From positions 1 through 34,110 of the forward strand of contig CAMAQA010000027.1 in NCBI GenBank assembly GCA_945860415.1: a stretch of DNA of 34,110 bases, written 5' to 3'. The notes beneath the pieces were generated by a model. The model ran no database searches, was not told where the DNA came from, and worked only from the letters and a program-made list of their open reading frames with translations. A program made the position numbers and the translations under genes. This document shows positions 1 through 8,918 of this stretch, in pieces (within the stretch, counting starts at the first letter, position 1; every line of letters starts with the position of its first letter). Origin of the DNA: Bacteriovorax stolpii (GTDB lineage: Bacteria > Bdellovibrionota > UBA1018).

Positions 1-119
1 ATCCTGGTCAGACTTGCTTCGTTTGCCTGTCCGCAGGCGCCATTGGCAGCTCGAGCATCGGAAACTCCAAGCGCCAGCGCGATTACGGAGAGAGTCAGTG
101 CAATTTTAAATTTCTTCAT
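1..119 (-). CDS. Secreted protein of unknown function, N-terminal fragment
   Basis: The first 39 codons of a protein that continues past the left edge. It starts at an ATG with a good ribosome binding site (AAGGTGAG, about five bases upstream). Residues 1-24 form a classic Sec signal peptide: MKKFK, a hydrophobic stretch, then an ARA cleavage site. The mature part begins with a short segment containing one cysteine and is too short to classify. It lies 148 bp downstream of the RHS gene on the same strand, so it may be a late cistron of the pilus operon or have its own promoter; I see no convincing promoter in 120-267. Secretion is well supported, but the function is unknown. Confidence 0.7.
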   Translation of the reverse strand, partial: MKKFKIALTLSVIALALGVSDARAANGACGQANEASLTR

Positions 120-267
120 AGGCTCACCTTCCATTCATTCTAAAGGTCAAAGTCTCTGGTTCCAAGTATCGCAAGGTCGATGCCAGCCGGACTACGGCAA
201 ATCAGGTACTTACGAAGATCTCCTCGGCAGAAATCGTCAAAACCTTGAACAGCTGCCTAAAAGTTCA

Positions 268-1950
268 TCAAGGAGCGAGATTGACCCCTGCCGGACGGAT
301 GATCTCCAGCAGGTTCTGGAAGGCCGTCGTCACCTGCAAGGCAACCTTCTGTCCAGCGGCGCTGTCGACCTTTTCGATTCCCGTCGCATTGTAAGTGACC
401 TTGATCGTGCCCAGCTTCGGATCGGTGATCTCGACCGGCCTGCTGTTCTGGTCGTACTTGAAGTCCAGCTGGCGACGATCCTGGTCCACCAGCGTCTTGA
501 TTCGTCCGGTGGCATCGTAGAAAAGCCGCACACCCTTCTTGTCCGAGTTCTTGGCAAGCTTCAGGTTGCCTCGCTCGTCATACTCGAACTGCGACCAGCT
601 CGAGAACTTCTTGTTGATCTTGGAATTCTTCACGACCTTCGACACCTTGCCGGCCTTGGCGTCGTAGTTGAGTTCAGTAACCTCGGACGGGGTCGACTTC
701 TTCACCACTCGGCCCTTCGTGTCGTACACAAACGAGGTTTCCTCGCCTCCGCGCTTGATCAGCAGAGGCAGGCCGCAGCATTCGTTGTAGACGGTCTCGG
801 TGGTCTCGCCATCCGTCGTCTGGATGAGTTTGTACGTCCACTCCTCGCCATCAGGCTTGTACTTGAAGAAATACTCGTACTTCTGGCGGCTGGCGATCTT
901 GCCTTCGGAGTCCTTGATGTTGGACGTGACCGTCAGATGCCCGCGATCCTTCGGATCGATGACATAATCATATTCATTCACCGTGCCATCGCGTTCCTTG
1001 AGCGACTTCACACCCATGTACTTGTCGACGCCATAATACGCCACCTGGATGGTCGTGTTGTCGGAATACGCTACCTCGACGAGGTTGTGGTAATTATCTG
1101 TCGTATACTTGTACTTGTAGACGTTTCCTTCGGCGTCCTTGCTCTCGATCAGCTCGCCCATCGGATTGTACTTGTAGACGGCCTCCACTCCGTCCTCGCC
1201 CTGAACCTTCTCGAGCAGTCCGCGATTGTTGAACGTGAAGAACATTTTCCGGTTCATGTTGTCGACGAGATTTTCGATTCTTCCTTCCTTCGAGTAGGTG
1301 AACTCGATGAAATTGCCGTTCTTGTCGGAGACGCGGAGTAAACGCCCCTTTTCGTCAAATTTCTCTACCTTGCCGGTATCAAACGATCGCTGGTACCCGT
1401 CCTTCAGCCTGGTCAGCGACTGGTAGGCAAACCGGTTGCTCGTCAGCTGGGCGCCTACGGGGATGACCTTGGCCTGCAGCTTGCCGGCATTGACCAGCGT
1501 CTGCCACTCCTCGTTCCGATAGAACGCATCGGATCGCAGCTTCTGGCGATACTCCTCGTTGGCCTTGGGATTCGGAATCTTCTTGAGATCGGCGATCTTC
1601 TTCACCGCTTCGTCCACTTCCTGGACGCTCACCTTCGATGGAGTGAATCGATTCTCCGCGCCCCCTCCGTACTCATGCACCACGACGCTGCCATCCGGAG
1701 AGACCGAGAGCCTCACCTCGTACTCGTTGCCCCACCCGGGTCCGAAGATTCCCTTGTAGCTGGTCTTGGAGTTGTAGACGCGCTCGATCTTGGGCTCGGC
1801 GCCCATCTTGTAGCCGATATCGGTATAGGCGCGAAAAAAGTTTCCGTTCTTGAGAGTCACCCGAGCATCGGCAGGCGGCGCCTGAAGAAGTCCGAGCACC
1901 GGCATGATCACTGAAAGACGAGACAATATGGACATCCTCGAACGCTTCAT
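268..1950 (-). CDS. Secreted RHS/YD-repeat protein at the end of the Tad operon
   Basis: 560 residues from the ATG at 1950, chosen because GAGGAG lies just upstream; an in-frame ATG at 2001 would overlap tadB and has no clear binding site. The N-terminus (MKRSRMSIL, hydrophobic stretch, ADA) is a signal peptide. Next comes a DUF6531-like region ending around a FGPGWGNEY motif, typical of the start of RHS proteins. A long series of YD-type repeats follows (YSKEGRIENLVD, YNPMGELIESKDAEGN, YDTKGRVVKK, YDATGRIKTLVDQ and others). The polymorphic RHS core motif and a C-terminal toxin domain are absent: the protein ends soon after the last repeat. It starts 31 bp after tadB, so it is probably co-transcribed with the pilus genes. 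A surface or pilus-associated shell protein is plausible; that role is inference. Confidence 0.85.
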   Translation of the reverse strand: MKRSRMSILSRLSVIMPVLGLLQAPPADARVTLKNGNFFRAYTDIGYKMGAEPKIERVYNSKTSYKGIFGPGWGNEYEVRLSVSPDGSVVVHEYGGGAENRFTPSKVSVQEVDEAVKKIADLKKIPNPKANEEYRQKLRSDAFYRNEEWQTLVNAGKLQAKVIPVGAQLTSNRFAYQSLTRLKDGYQRSFDTGKVEKFDEKGRLLRVSDKNGNFIEFTYSKEGRIENLVDNMNRKMFFTFNNRGLLEKVQGEDGVEAVYKYNPMGELIESKDAEGNVYKYKYTTDNYHNLVEVAYSDNTTIQVAYYGVDKYMGVKSLKERDGTVNEYDYVIDPKDRGHLTVTSNIKDSEGKIASRQKYEYFFKYKPDGEEWTYKLIQTTDGETTETVYNECCGLPLLIKRGGEETSFVYDTKGRVVKKSTPSEVTELNYDAKAGKVSKVVKNSKINKKFSSWSQFEYDERGNLKLAKNSDKKGVRLFYDATGRIKTLVDQDRRQLDFKYDQNSRPVEITDPKLGTIKVTYNATGIEKVDSAAGQKVALQVTTAFQNLLEIIRPAGVNLAP

Positions 1951-1981
1951 GGACGAGCTCCTCTTGCGCACAACGGGCGCA

Positions 1982-2851
1982 TTACACATCGATTCGGACA
2001 ACCCTCATGATGACAAAGAATCCGACCACCTCCAAGATGAGAATGGTCGCAATGATGACCCAGCCAATTCCGGTGCTGAACAATGGCTCGATGAAATCCG
2101 GATCAGTTTGGTAAAGAACGAATCCCAGTCCGGGCGGAACAGCAATGATGATCATGCCCTGGTAAAAACCCTGGGCGGTGAGCGCGGCAATCTTGTTCTC
2201 GACCTTGATCCGTTCGCGAATCGTGATGACGATCGTATCGAAGGTTTCCGACAAATTTCCGCCGGTCTCCTTCAGGATGTTCACTGCCGTGACGAACATC
2301 TCGACATCCTCGGCGGGCAGCCGTTGCGCAAGGTTGGCAAAGGCCTCTTCGAGGGATGCACCCAGCTTGTTCTGGCTGAGAATGAGGTTGAATTCCTGCT
2401 TGATCGGGTTTGGCATTTCGTCAACGACAAGGGACAGCGCCTGGACGACCGACAGGCCTGACTTGAGTCCATTGGACATCAGGCTCAGGGCATCCACCAT
2501 CTGGAGCACGAACTTCTGCGTTCTCCTGCGGTACAGGTAATCAATGACAGGCCTGAGCGACTTCCAGCCAAGGATGCCCGAAAGGATTCCCAGCAGGATT
2601 CCTGCCAATAGGTTCGGAAGGAGGGCGAGGAAGACGACTCCCCCGAGGCCGAAGCTGCCTGCAAACATGTACAACAGCACCCGGTCCGACGAGATTTCAA
2701 TGAACATCATCGATAGCCGCTGCTGGATGTAATCACGCGTTCCGGTCTGCTGCATCTCGAACCAGTCCAGCACGCGCTGGCTGTAATGGTACGAGAAGCC
2801 GAACATTCCGAACCCGAAGAAAAGCAGACCCAGGAAACGCATCGTCTCCAT
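1982..2851 (-). CDS. tadB: Tad pilus inner-membrane platform protein TadB
   Basis: 289 residues, the usual size for TadB. It is a type II secretion F-like (T2SF) integral membrane protein that forms the pilus assembly platform together with TadC and works with the TadA ATPase. The sequence shows an N-terminal membrane segment (about residues 5-22) and a hydrophobic pair at about 60-95. The cytoplasmic T2SF domain (about 118-245) carries the conserved SGLSVVQAL, LAQRLPAEDVEMF and ETGGNLSE stretches. Two membrane segments close the protein. The gene starts eight bases after the TadZ-TadA stop with AGGA at good spacing. It is distinguished from tadC at 16192-17124 by its sequence and by its place directly after tadA, the usual tadA-tadB order. 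Confidence 0.93.
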   Translation of the reverse strand: METMRFLGLLFFGFGMFGFSYHYSQRVLDWFEMQQTGTRDYIQQRLSMMFIEISSDRVLLYMFAGSFGLGGVVFLALLPNLLAGILLGILSGILGWKSLRPVIDYLYRRRTQKFVLQMVDALSLMSNGLKSGLSVVQALSLVVDEMPNPIKQEFNLILSQNKLGASLEEAFANLAQRLPAEDVEMFVTAVNILKETGGNLSETFDTIVITIRERIKVENKIAALTAQGFYQGMIIIAVPPGLGFVLYQTDPDFIEPLFSTGIGWVIIATILILEVVGFFVIMRVVRIDV

Positions 2852-2859
2852 GGCCGATC

Positions 2860-5046
2860 CTATCCCGCTGCCTGTGCCGGGCCCTTCGGCGAGAACAGGC
2901 TACGCGAAATGCGCATTCCCTTGGCCTCCATCTCTTCGACGAACTTCGGAACGAAGCCCGTGGGCACGAACCGACCGAGCACCTTTCGCGACTTGTCGAA
3001 GCCTTCTTCTTTGTAGAGAAAGATATCCTGCGTGGAGATGACCTCGCCCTGCATTCCGGTCACCTCGCTGATGTAGGTGATCTTTCGAGATCCGTCGCTC
3101 ATCCGAGTCTGCTGGATGATCAGATTCACGGCCGATCCGATCGTCTCGCGGATGGCCTTCGATGGCAGGTTGAGCCCGGCCATCATCACCAGCGTCTCAA
3201 GACGCTGCAGGCACTCGCGCGGATTGTTGGCATGGAGGGTCGTCAGCGATCCGGAGTGGCCGGTATTCATCGCCTGAAGCATGTCCAGCGCCTCTCCGGC
3301 ACGGCACTCGCCGACGACGATGCGATCCGGCTTCATTCGCAGGCAGTTCTTGATCAGTTCGCGGATGCTGACTTCACCCTCGCCCTCGATGTTCTTGGGA
3401 CGCGTCTCGAGCCGCACGACGTGTTCCTGGCCGAGCTGAAGTTCCGCCGAGTCCTCGACCGTAATGATCCGCTCGTTGGCCGGAATGTAATTACTGAGCA
3501 CGTTGAGCAGCGTCGTCTTACCGGAACCGGTGCCGCCGCTCACGACGATGTTGAGCTTCGCCTCGACGCAAAGGCGCAGGAAATCCATGATTTCTTCGGT
3601 GGCCGACCCATGCTGGATCAGGTCCTTCGCCTCGAGCCGTCGCTTCGGGAACTTTCGAATCGTGATCGTGGGTCCTCGAAGAGCCAGGGGAGGAATGATC
3701 ACGTGCACGCGAGAGCCGTCGGGAAGGCGGGCATCGACATAAGGAGTCTTCTCGTCCACGCGGCGTCCGAGTGGCATGACGATTCGCTCGATGACGTTGT
3801 ACATCTGCTGCTCGCTGCTGAAAGTCACCTTCGAGAGCCGATTTTTGCCGCCACCTTCGATGTAGATCTGGTCGCGTGAATTGACCATGATTTCGTTCAC
3901 CTTGTCATCGGCAAGCAGGTCCTCGAGCGGACCGAGGCCCAGCGCCTCATCCAGGACTTCCTTCACCATCTGCGCTTTGTGGTCACGCGTGGGCAACAAT
4001 GAGGCGGTATCCTCCTGCGCCAGCAGGTCGAGGATGGCCTTCTGAGTCTTATCGCGCAGGATCGCCCGCTGCTTCGGATCAGCGGTGTCGGTATTCGTCT
4101 TCTTCAGGTCCATCGTCTCGATCAGGCCCTTGTGGATCCTGAGCTTCATCGCCGTCCAGGCGTCGATCGGAGCCGCGCCACCGCGGAGCGGGTTGGCGTT
4201 CTGCGAGGCAGCGCCGCCGATTTCCATCTTCACCTGTTCAGGTCCGCCCTGCGCCTGCACCTTGGCAGCCACACCGGTAGGCTTCTTGAGCTTGGCGAGG
4301 CTCTCAAGCAGGCCCACCTGCTGCATTTTTCTCACGAGCTCATGATAACCTCTGGCGGCAGCCGAGGTCGGCGCCGAGACCACAAGAGGCGTGCTCTTGG
4401 ACAGCGCAGCATCGCAGGTTGCAGGATCATCCGGAATTGCTGCAAAGACGCTCCTTCCGAGGTTCTTTTGGATCATCTGGGGCGTGATCAAAGTGTTCTG
4501 CGAGTAGCGATTGATGACGACCTGGACCATCTCCGGCGGAAAGAGCATTTCCTGGATCTTGGCCAGAACCCGCTTGGTCTGGTTCACGACGATGAGATCC
4601 GCAGTGGTGACGACGAAGATCACCGTAGCCGCCTCGAACGTCTTCATCGTGAGGACATCCATTGAACTTCCGCAGTCGACAACCGTCCAAGGAAAGAGAT
4701 TCTGCGAAGCCTTGAGCAGCTTGCCGTACCCGTCGACGTCGATGTCACGCGCGGTGTTCATGTCGCGCGGGGCACTGATGAAGTTGAACCCGACCGATCC
4801 GGATCCCATGATTCCGGACAGTGCCTTGAGGTCGATTGTTCCCTGCAGTTTGGTTGCATCCACCAGGTTTCGCTGTGGATTCAGGTTGAGGATGATGTTC
4901 TGGTCGCCGAGGCTATTGAAGTCAGCGTCGATGAGCAAGGGCTTCTGCCGGAAGTTCTGGGCGTAGGCGATCATCAGGTTGGCCGAAAAGATGCTCTTGC
5001 CCACCCCGCCCTTGCCCCCCACGACTGCAATCACATGGCCGGCCAT
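2860..5046 (-). CDS. tadA: Fused TadZ/CpaE-like and TadA/CpaF pilus ATPase
   Basis: 728 residues holding two ATPases usually encoded separately. Residues 1-250 are a ParA/MinD-type TadZ/CpaE domain with a deviant Walker A (GGKGGVGKS, 10-18) and the LLIDAD Walker B (37-42). Such proteins localise the Tad machine. A poorly conserved linker (about 255-320) leads to a full TadA/CpaF secretion ATPase at about 325-705: Walker A GGTGSGKT (504-511), Asp box ITVEDSAEL (528-536), Walker B RIVVGE (575-580) and His box [12 protein letters not shown] (596-607). The frame is open throughout, so the fusion is real in this sequence. The start codon overlaps the secretin stop by one base, with GAGGG upstream. 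The usual N-terminal receiver-like domain of CpaE is missing. TadA powers Flp pilin assembly; the fusion would tie localisation and motor together at a 1:1 ratio (inference). Confidence 0.95.
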   Translation of the reverse strand: MAGHVIAVVGGKGGVGKSIFSANLMIAYAQNFRQKPLLIDADFNSLGDQNIILNLNPQRNLVDATKLQGTIDLKALSGIMGSGSVGFNFISAPRDMNTARDIDVDGYGKLLKASQNLFPWTVVDCGSSMDVLTMKTFEAATVIFVVTTADLIVVNQTKRVLAKIQEMLFPPEMVQVVINRYSQNTLITPQMIQKNLGRSVFAAIPDDPATCDAALSKSTPLVVSAPTSAAARGYHELVRKMQQVGLLESLAKLKKPTGVAAKVQAQGGPEQVKMEIGGAASQNANPLRGGAAPIDAWTAMKLRIHKGLIETMDLKKTNTDTADPKQRAILRDKTQKAILDLLAQEDTASLLPTRDHKAQMVKEVLDEALGLGPLEDLLADDKVNEIMVNSRDQIYIEGGGKNRLSKVTFSSEQQMYNVIERIVMPLGRRVDEKTPYVDARLPDGSRVHVIIPPLALRGPTITIRKFPKRRLEAKDLIQHGSATEEIMDFLRLCVEAKLNIVVSGGTGSGKTTLLNVLSNYIPANERIITVEDSAELQLGQEHVVRLETRPKNIEGEGEVSIRELIKNCLRMKPDRIVVGECRAGEALDMLQAMNTGHSGSLTTLHANNPRECLQRLETLVMMAGLNLPSKAIRETIGSAVNLIIQQTRMSDGSRKITYISEVTGMQGEVISTQDIFLYKEEGFDKSRKVLGRFVPTGFVPKFVEEMEAKGMRISRSLFSPKGPAQAAG

Positions 5047-6716
5047 TAGTTTGCCCTCACTCGGAAGTCACGCTTGAGGTCTTCGGTTCCCTGCGACGCG
5101 CTTTCAATGATCTGCGGCGTGACGAACACGACGAAACGCTGGTTCTTCTTCTTGTATTCCTTCGATCGATTCAGTCGAAAGAGTGGATCCGCGGCCAGCG
5201 GGGCCTTATTGAAGTCCGTGCCGACCTCCTGGCCCGAAACACCCGCGAACGCGGCGCTGTCGTTGGACTTCAGATAGAACTTCGTGGTGATCGCGTTGGC
5301 CGCCACCGTTGGAGCGCGATCTCCCGCCGGAGCTGTTCCGACCACCGTGCTCTGGGTCATGTCGATGTCCATTTCGATGTCGTCGGTCTGGCCAAGCACG
5401 CGTGGAAGCACCTGGATGGACAGGCCGACCGGAGTCTTCTGGGCGGCGATCTGGGTGACACCCTGCTCGTTCGTTCTTTCCACCAGGCTTGCAAACTCCG
5501 TCTGTTCGCGCAGCGTGGCCGTGGAGCCGCTCTTGGCGATCAGGGTGCCGGTCTTCAGCACCCGGGCATAACCGGCCTGCTGGAGCGTCTGGAGCTTCGG
5601 AATCAGGCTCGAAATCACGGCAGAGAACGAAGTTCCTGAAGCACCCGCCGTTCCGTCCTCGCGCTGGCCGATGGCAATCTGCGGCTCACCGGCTGCCGTG
5701 AAGCTCGGCTGCCATTTGAATGAGAAGAGTCGATTGTAGTCCTTCGAGAGCTCGACGAAATAGACGGTGACCCGAATCAGCTTGTCGAGGGGCGGAGGAG
5801 GTGCCTTCTTCACTCGAAGGAAGTTCTGGATCATGCTTCTCGGAGGAAGTCGCTGTGCGTTTTCGTCATAACGGTCGAGCATTCCACTGGGCAGCACTTC
5901 CGGAACATAAAGTGCGGCAATTTTCTCGGCACGAGCAACATCCTCGGGCGAGCCCACCTCGCCCTCCAGCCAGATCGTATTGTTGACGACACGAGTGGTG
6001 ACATCCGGCGCGAACGTCCGAAGATCCTCCTGGATGCGCTTCGAAAGCACCTGCATGGCGATGGCTGACAGCGTAATGAGCGGAAGGACCGCCCCCCGAT
6101 AAGAATCATCGCGGGTCACTGCAAGCACTCGGGCATAGTCCGAGGGCGTGAGCACTTCTCCATCGATCACGATCTTCTGGCCCACAATCTTGACGTCGAC
6201 TCCCTCGATGTCGGCCAGCAGCTGCCGAATCTCTCCAGCCAGCCGCGAGAGATTGGATCCGGTCACCTTGGCCTTGAAGATGAGCCGAAGCTCTCCGTCC
6301 ATGTCTCGGACCAGCACCGTCGTGTCACCGGCCTTCGTGGGGCGAAAAATCATCTGCTGCTTGTCGCCGACCTTCACGAGATCAAACACCAGCAGCTGCG
6401 GGTTCCCGATGTACACCCGGGCGAGTTCCGTTTCGAAATCCAGGTCGACGGCCTTCTGCTCTCCCACCGCCAGCAGCAGGGTGCGCTTGTCCGCCTCCAC
6501 CTCGGTCTGGTCGCGCGTGGTTTTTGACCGGCGGGCCTTTTCCTGCTTCGCTGCTGACTCATCGGCAGGCGGCTCGGCGCGGACATACTCCATGAGGCCG
6601 AGGCAGAGCGCGCCAGCCACGGCCAGGGCCACAGGCCAGCTCAGGAGTGATCCCGCCAGGCTATCCGGCGCCTTCGACAATCGAGTTCCGATGGTTTCTC
6701 GAAGTCCCATGGTCAT
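5046..6716 (-). CDS. rcpA: Tad pilus outer-membrane secretin RcpA/CpaC
   Basis: 556 residues, slightly longer than most CpaC proteins. A hydrophobic segment near residues 28-47 followed by VRA is a signal peptide with a long N-region. The periplasmic part begins with the pilus/secretin N-terminal domain (LLLAVGEQKAVDLDF through IVIDGEVLTPSDY) and a BON-like segment around NNTIWLEGEVGSPEDVARAEKIA. The C-terminal half is the secretin beta-domain, from VTVYFVELSKDYN to RFVVFVTPQII. It forms the gated ring through which the Flp pilus leaves the cell. The start overlaps the cpaB stop as ATGA, supporting this codon over the second ATG two codons later. It lies between cpaB and tadZA, the standard cpaBCE(F) order. 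Confidence 0.93.
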   Translation of the reverse strand: MTMGLRETIGTRLSKAPDSLAGSLLSWPVALAVAGALCLGLMEYVRAEPPADESAAKQEKARRSKTTRDQTEVEADKRTLLLAVGEQKAVDLDFETELARVYIGNPQLLVFDLVKVGDKQQMIFRPTKAGDTTVLVRDMDGELRLIFKAKVTGSNLSRLAGEIRQLLADIEGVDVKIVGQKIVIDGEVLTPSDYARVLAVTRDDSYRGAVLPLITLSAIAMQVLSKRIQEDLRTFAPDVTTRVVNNTIWLEGEVGSPEDVARAEKIAALYVPEVLPSGMLDRYDENAQRLPPRSMIQNFLRVKKAPPPPLDKLIRVTVYFVELSKDYNRLFSFKWQPSFTAAGEPQIAIGQREDGTAGASGTSFSAVISSLIPKLQTLQQAGYARVLKTGTLIAKSGSTATLREQTEFASLVERTNEQGVTQIAAQKTPVGLSIQVLPRVLGQTDDIEMDIDMTQSTVVGTAPAGDRAPTVAANAITTKFYLKSNDSAAFAGVSGQEVGTDFNKAPLAADPLFRLNRSKEYKKKNQRFVVFVTPQIIESASQGTEDLKRDFRVRAN

Positions 6717-7564
6717 CTACCCGCAGGCACCCTCGAATTGTTCTGGACGGCCTGTCTCACCAGGTCCGGCGGAAGCAGGTCGCGATACGTCATCGGAGCG
6801 GTGTTCACGCGCTCGCTGTCATCATTGTGCCTGAGCGTGAGGAAAAGGACTGCCTCGTTGCTCGATTGCAGGAGCGCGAGCATCTGCGCCTGGTTCGAAT
6901 CCACCTCAATCGTCACGTTGTTGAACGAGAGGTCTTCTGAAAGCGATTTAATACGCTCCTTGCCGCTGAACGGATCGGTTTCCACCGTCCTTGCGGGATT
7001 GTTGGTGACGTTCCTGCCGGTGGCGAGGATCACCACGTCCTGCAGAAAGGTTCGGGCATACTTGTTCTCCTTGCCCAGGCCGATGTCGATCACTCCGACG
7101 ACATCCACCCGGTCGCCCGGCTTGACGAGCTTTGCCACTCCGGTGAGGTCATTGACGGAAATCGATACGGCACGGCGCCCCGGGGCAATCTGCGGCGAAA
7201 GACCGGTCCTGACCGAGGGTTCGGTGATCTTGTTCAGCGTGACCTGCTCGCCCTTCTTGATCGGCACCACGGCAATCGAACCGGCGAACTTTCGCAGGTC
7301 CTTTCCTCGAGCGTCCTCGTCCTTCTCACGAGGATCGGCCGAGACCGCCGCAGGCTCCAGGAATCGCTTCGGGATCTCCTTGTACTCGAGCGATTTTTCC
7401 GTGAGCGTTTCCATCTCCTTGATGTCGGTCTTGGCGACCATCACGAGAAGCTGGGTGCCATACTTTCGATTCGACTCCTCTTCGATCGACTCGACGTAGC
7501 TCCTGACGAAGAAGACGGCGACGACCGACAAGATGAGCGAAATCACGAGTGCCCGGCTATTCAT
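6713..7564 (-). CDS. cpaB: Tad pilus assembly protein RcpC/CpaB
   Basis: 283 residues from the ATG at 7564, preferred over the TTG one codon earlier because GGGAGG sits six bases upstream. A single N-terminal membrane anchor (about residues 5-22) is followed by a periplasmic SAF-type domain. The stretches IKEMETLTEKSLEYKEIP, VVPIKKGEQVTLNKI and GRRAVSISVNDLTGVAKLVKPGDRVDVV are characteristic of CpaB/RcpC, the periplasmic partner of the secretin. The start overlaps the upstream TadE-like gene by eight bases and the stop overlaps the secretin start by four, so translation of the three is probably coupled. Confidence 0.93.
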   Translation of the reverse strand: MNSRALVISLILSVVAVFFVRSYVESIEEESNRKYGTQLLVMVAKTDIKEMETLTEKSLEYKEIPKRFLEPAAVSADPREKDEDARGKDLRKFAGSIAVVPIKKGEQVTLNKITEPSVRTGLSPQIAPGRRAVSISVNDLTGVAKLVKPGDRVDVVGVIDIGLGKENKYARTFLQDVVILATGRNVTNNPARTVETDPFSGKERIKSLSEDLSFNNVTIEVDSNQAQMLALLQSSNEAVLFLTLRHNDDSERVNTAPMTYRDLLPPDLVRQAVQNNSRVPAGR

Positions 7565-8069
7565 CAATGCCTCCCGTGCAGAACGTCACGCGATTGAAAG
7601 TGGCGTCATTCAGTGCCGACGCCAGCGGCACCGCGCTGGTGCCACTCTTTGCCACCAGCAGCGGCGTGCAGATTTCCACCGTATTGCGAATACGTACGTT
7701 CGCCCGGCGATTCGGCTCGACGCTATTTTCATTGCTTCCGCCGGCCGCGGCCCTTCGCGAGCGCGTGATCCGCATCGTGGGCGCGCTGGGCTGGAAATCA
7801 GCATCGATGCTGGCCGTGCTCTCTTCCGAGACGCCGATCACCATGCGGTTGTCGCTTTTTTGCACCAAAAGTGGAACCTTGCCCACGTCCGGATACTGCG
7901 GGCTATTGCCCACCAGCTCGAAGAGCCTCTGCCGCGAGTACTTCTGGTTCACGATGGAGACCTGGATGGCCTGGTTGACGCGCAGGAGAAGGAAGAACAT
8001 TCCGACCAGCACCGGAAGCATCAGGACGAATTCGACCAGGCTCTGGCCTCGACGGTTCCTAACAACCAT
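7557..8069 (-). CDS. TadE/TadF-like minor pseudopilin
   Basis: 170 residues from the ATG at 8069, which has GGAGGA at good spacing; an upstream in-frame ATG at 8096 lacks a binding site. Residues 1-30 hold a basic leader, a GQSLVEF prepilin-type cleavage motif and a hydrophobic segment (VLMLPVLVGMFFLLL), the hallmark of TadE-family pseudopilins processed by TadV/CpaA. The remainder is a periplasmic domain with two cysteines near the C-terminus (CTPLL, FCTGG) that could form a disulfide. It overlaps the previous gene by 11 bases and cpaB by 8. TadE-like proteins are minor pilus components; the TadE versus TadF split cannot be made here. Confidence 0.85.
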   Translation of the reverse strand: MVVRNRRGQSLVEFVLMLPVLVGMFFLLLRVNQAIQVSIVNQKYSRQRLFELVGNSPQYPDVGKVPLLVQKSDNRMVIGVSEESTASIDADFQPSAPTMRITRSRRAAAGGSNENSVEPNRRANVRIRNTVEICTPLLVAKSGTSAVPLASALNDATFNRVTFCTGGIDE

Positions 8070-8637
8070 TGTCAGGTTCCTCCGGCTTGTTGCCATTGGA
8101 TGAACGCGAGGCCAGCTCCTGCCTGCATTCCTCGTCCGTAGGCTCTCTTCCGAGCCAGCTTTCGGACGTGAGCTTCACCTCTCCCGGAGATGCTCCGGAA
8201 GCAGCGCTGGCCTGTGTCGGTCTGGATCCAAACAAGTTCACGAACAGTTGTCCCCTAAAGCTATATCGGACTCCCTGCAGCCAACTGAAGTCGTCGTCCG
8301 TCGCCACGAAATTGGCGGCTGGACCGATTGCCGCACCCTTCGGCGAGCCGCCGTTTTCGCCCCTGGCGATCGAGAACCGCTCGGTGTTCCTCTGGCCCGC
8401 GCCTTTCTTGAGGAGGCTGACAATCACATTCTCGGCCGCGGCGACCTGATCATCACGGGTGGCGGCAGAAGACTGGTAGGCGCGCGCCGACATGAAGGTG
8501 GCGTACTGAACCACGTTTGCGTACCCGAGGAAGAAGGCAAACCTCGTGTAAAAGGTGACGAACCCCATCAGCAGGATGATGGTCAGGACGAACTCGAGCG
8601 TGGACTGCCCCGCCTGGTTCTTGGCTTTCGTCTTCAT
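8059..8637 (-). CDS. TadE-like minor pseudopilin
   Basis: 192 residues. The N-terminus (NQAGQSTLEFVLTIILLMGFVTFYTRF) has the Gly-Gln...Glu-Phe prepilin motif followed by a long hydrophobic helix. The periplasmic part has alanine- and serine-rich stretches and ends in a cysteine next to the stop codon. A GGAAGAG binding site lies directly upstream, and the start overlaps the preceding pilin-like gene as ATGA. It is paired with the similar gene downstream, as tadE and tadF are in many Tad loci. Family assignment rests on the leader and location; the rest of the protein is not recognisable. Confidence 0.82.
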   Translation of the reverse strand: MKTKAKNQAGQSTLEFVLTIILLMGFVTFYTRFAFFLGYANVVQYATFMSARAYQSSAATRDDQVAAAENVIVSLLKKGAGQRNTERFSIARGENGGSPKGAAIGPAANFVATDDDFSWLQGVRYSFRGQLFVNLFGSRPTQASAASGASPGEVKLTSESWLGREPTDEECRQELASRSSNGNKPEEPDNGC

Positions 8638-8918
8638 CTCTTCCCCGGGTTCAGGAACAGCCTGAAGCTTGCTTCGCCCTTGGCACGGGGGTGCTTTCTC
8701 GGGCCTCCATCGTCAAAACCTCGCGCGTTCACGTCTCCATAGCGATACGCATAGGCAAATTTCTTGTTGATGGGCGCTGCGATCCGATCCGCAAGCTGGT
8801 ACCGTCGCATTCCCTCGCGGATGACTCCTGCCAGGATCAAGACAATCAGCAGGAGCATGAGGTACTCGGTGATCGCCTGGCCAGACTCGGATCCGCGCGA
8901 GCTCGGGCGTTCAGCCAT
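8634..8918 (-). CDS. Flp-type pilin-like protein with extended C-terminus
   Basis: 94 residues from the ATG at 8918, chosen for GGAGT about seven bases upstream and an eight-base overlap with the prepilin peptidase gene. The leader (SESGQAITEYLMLLLIVLILAGVI) carries the Flp processing signature, Gly-Gln with Glu-Tyr at +4/+5 and a hydrophobic helix. Unlike typical Flp pilins (50-70 residues), it has about 55 further residues rich in Arg, Lys, Tyr and Gly after the helix. It may be a minor pilin rather than the main shaft subunit. The gene sits between the peptidase and the TadE-like genes. Confidence 0.8.
   Translation of the reverse strand: MAERPSSRGSESGQAITEYLMLLLIVLILAGVIREGMRRYQLADRIAAPINKKFAYAYRYGDVNARGFDDGGPRKHPRAKGEASFRLFLNPGKR

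Noticed and set aside
268..1950. RHS polymorphic toxin with immunity gene
   Set aside because: The protein ends after the repeats with no toxin domain, and no small immunity-type gene follows; the next gene encodes a secreted protein.
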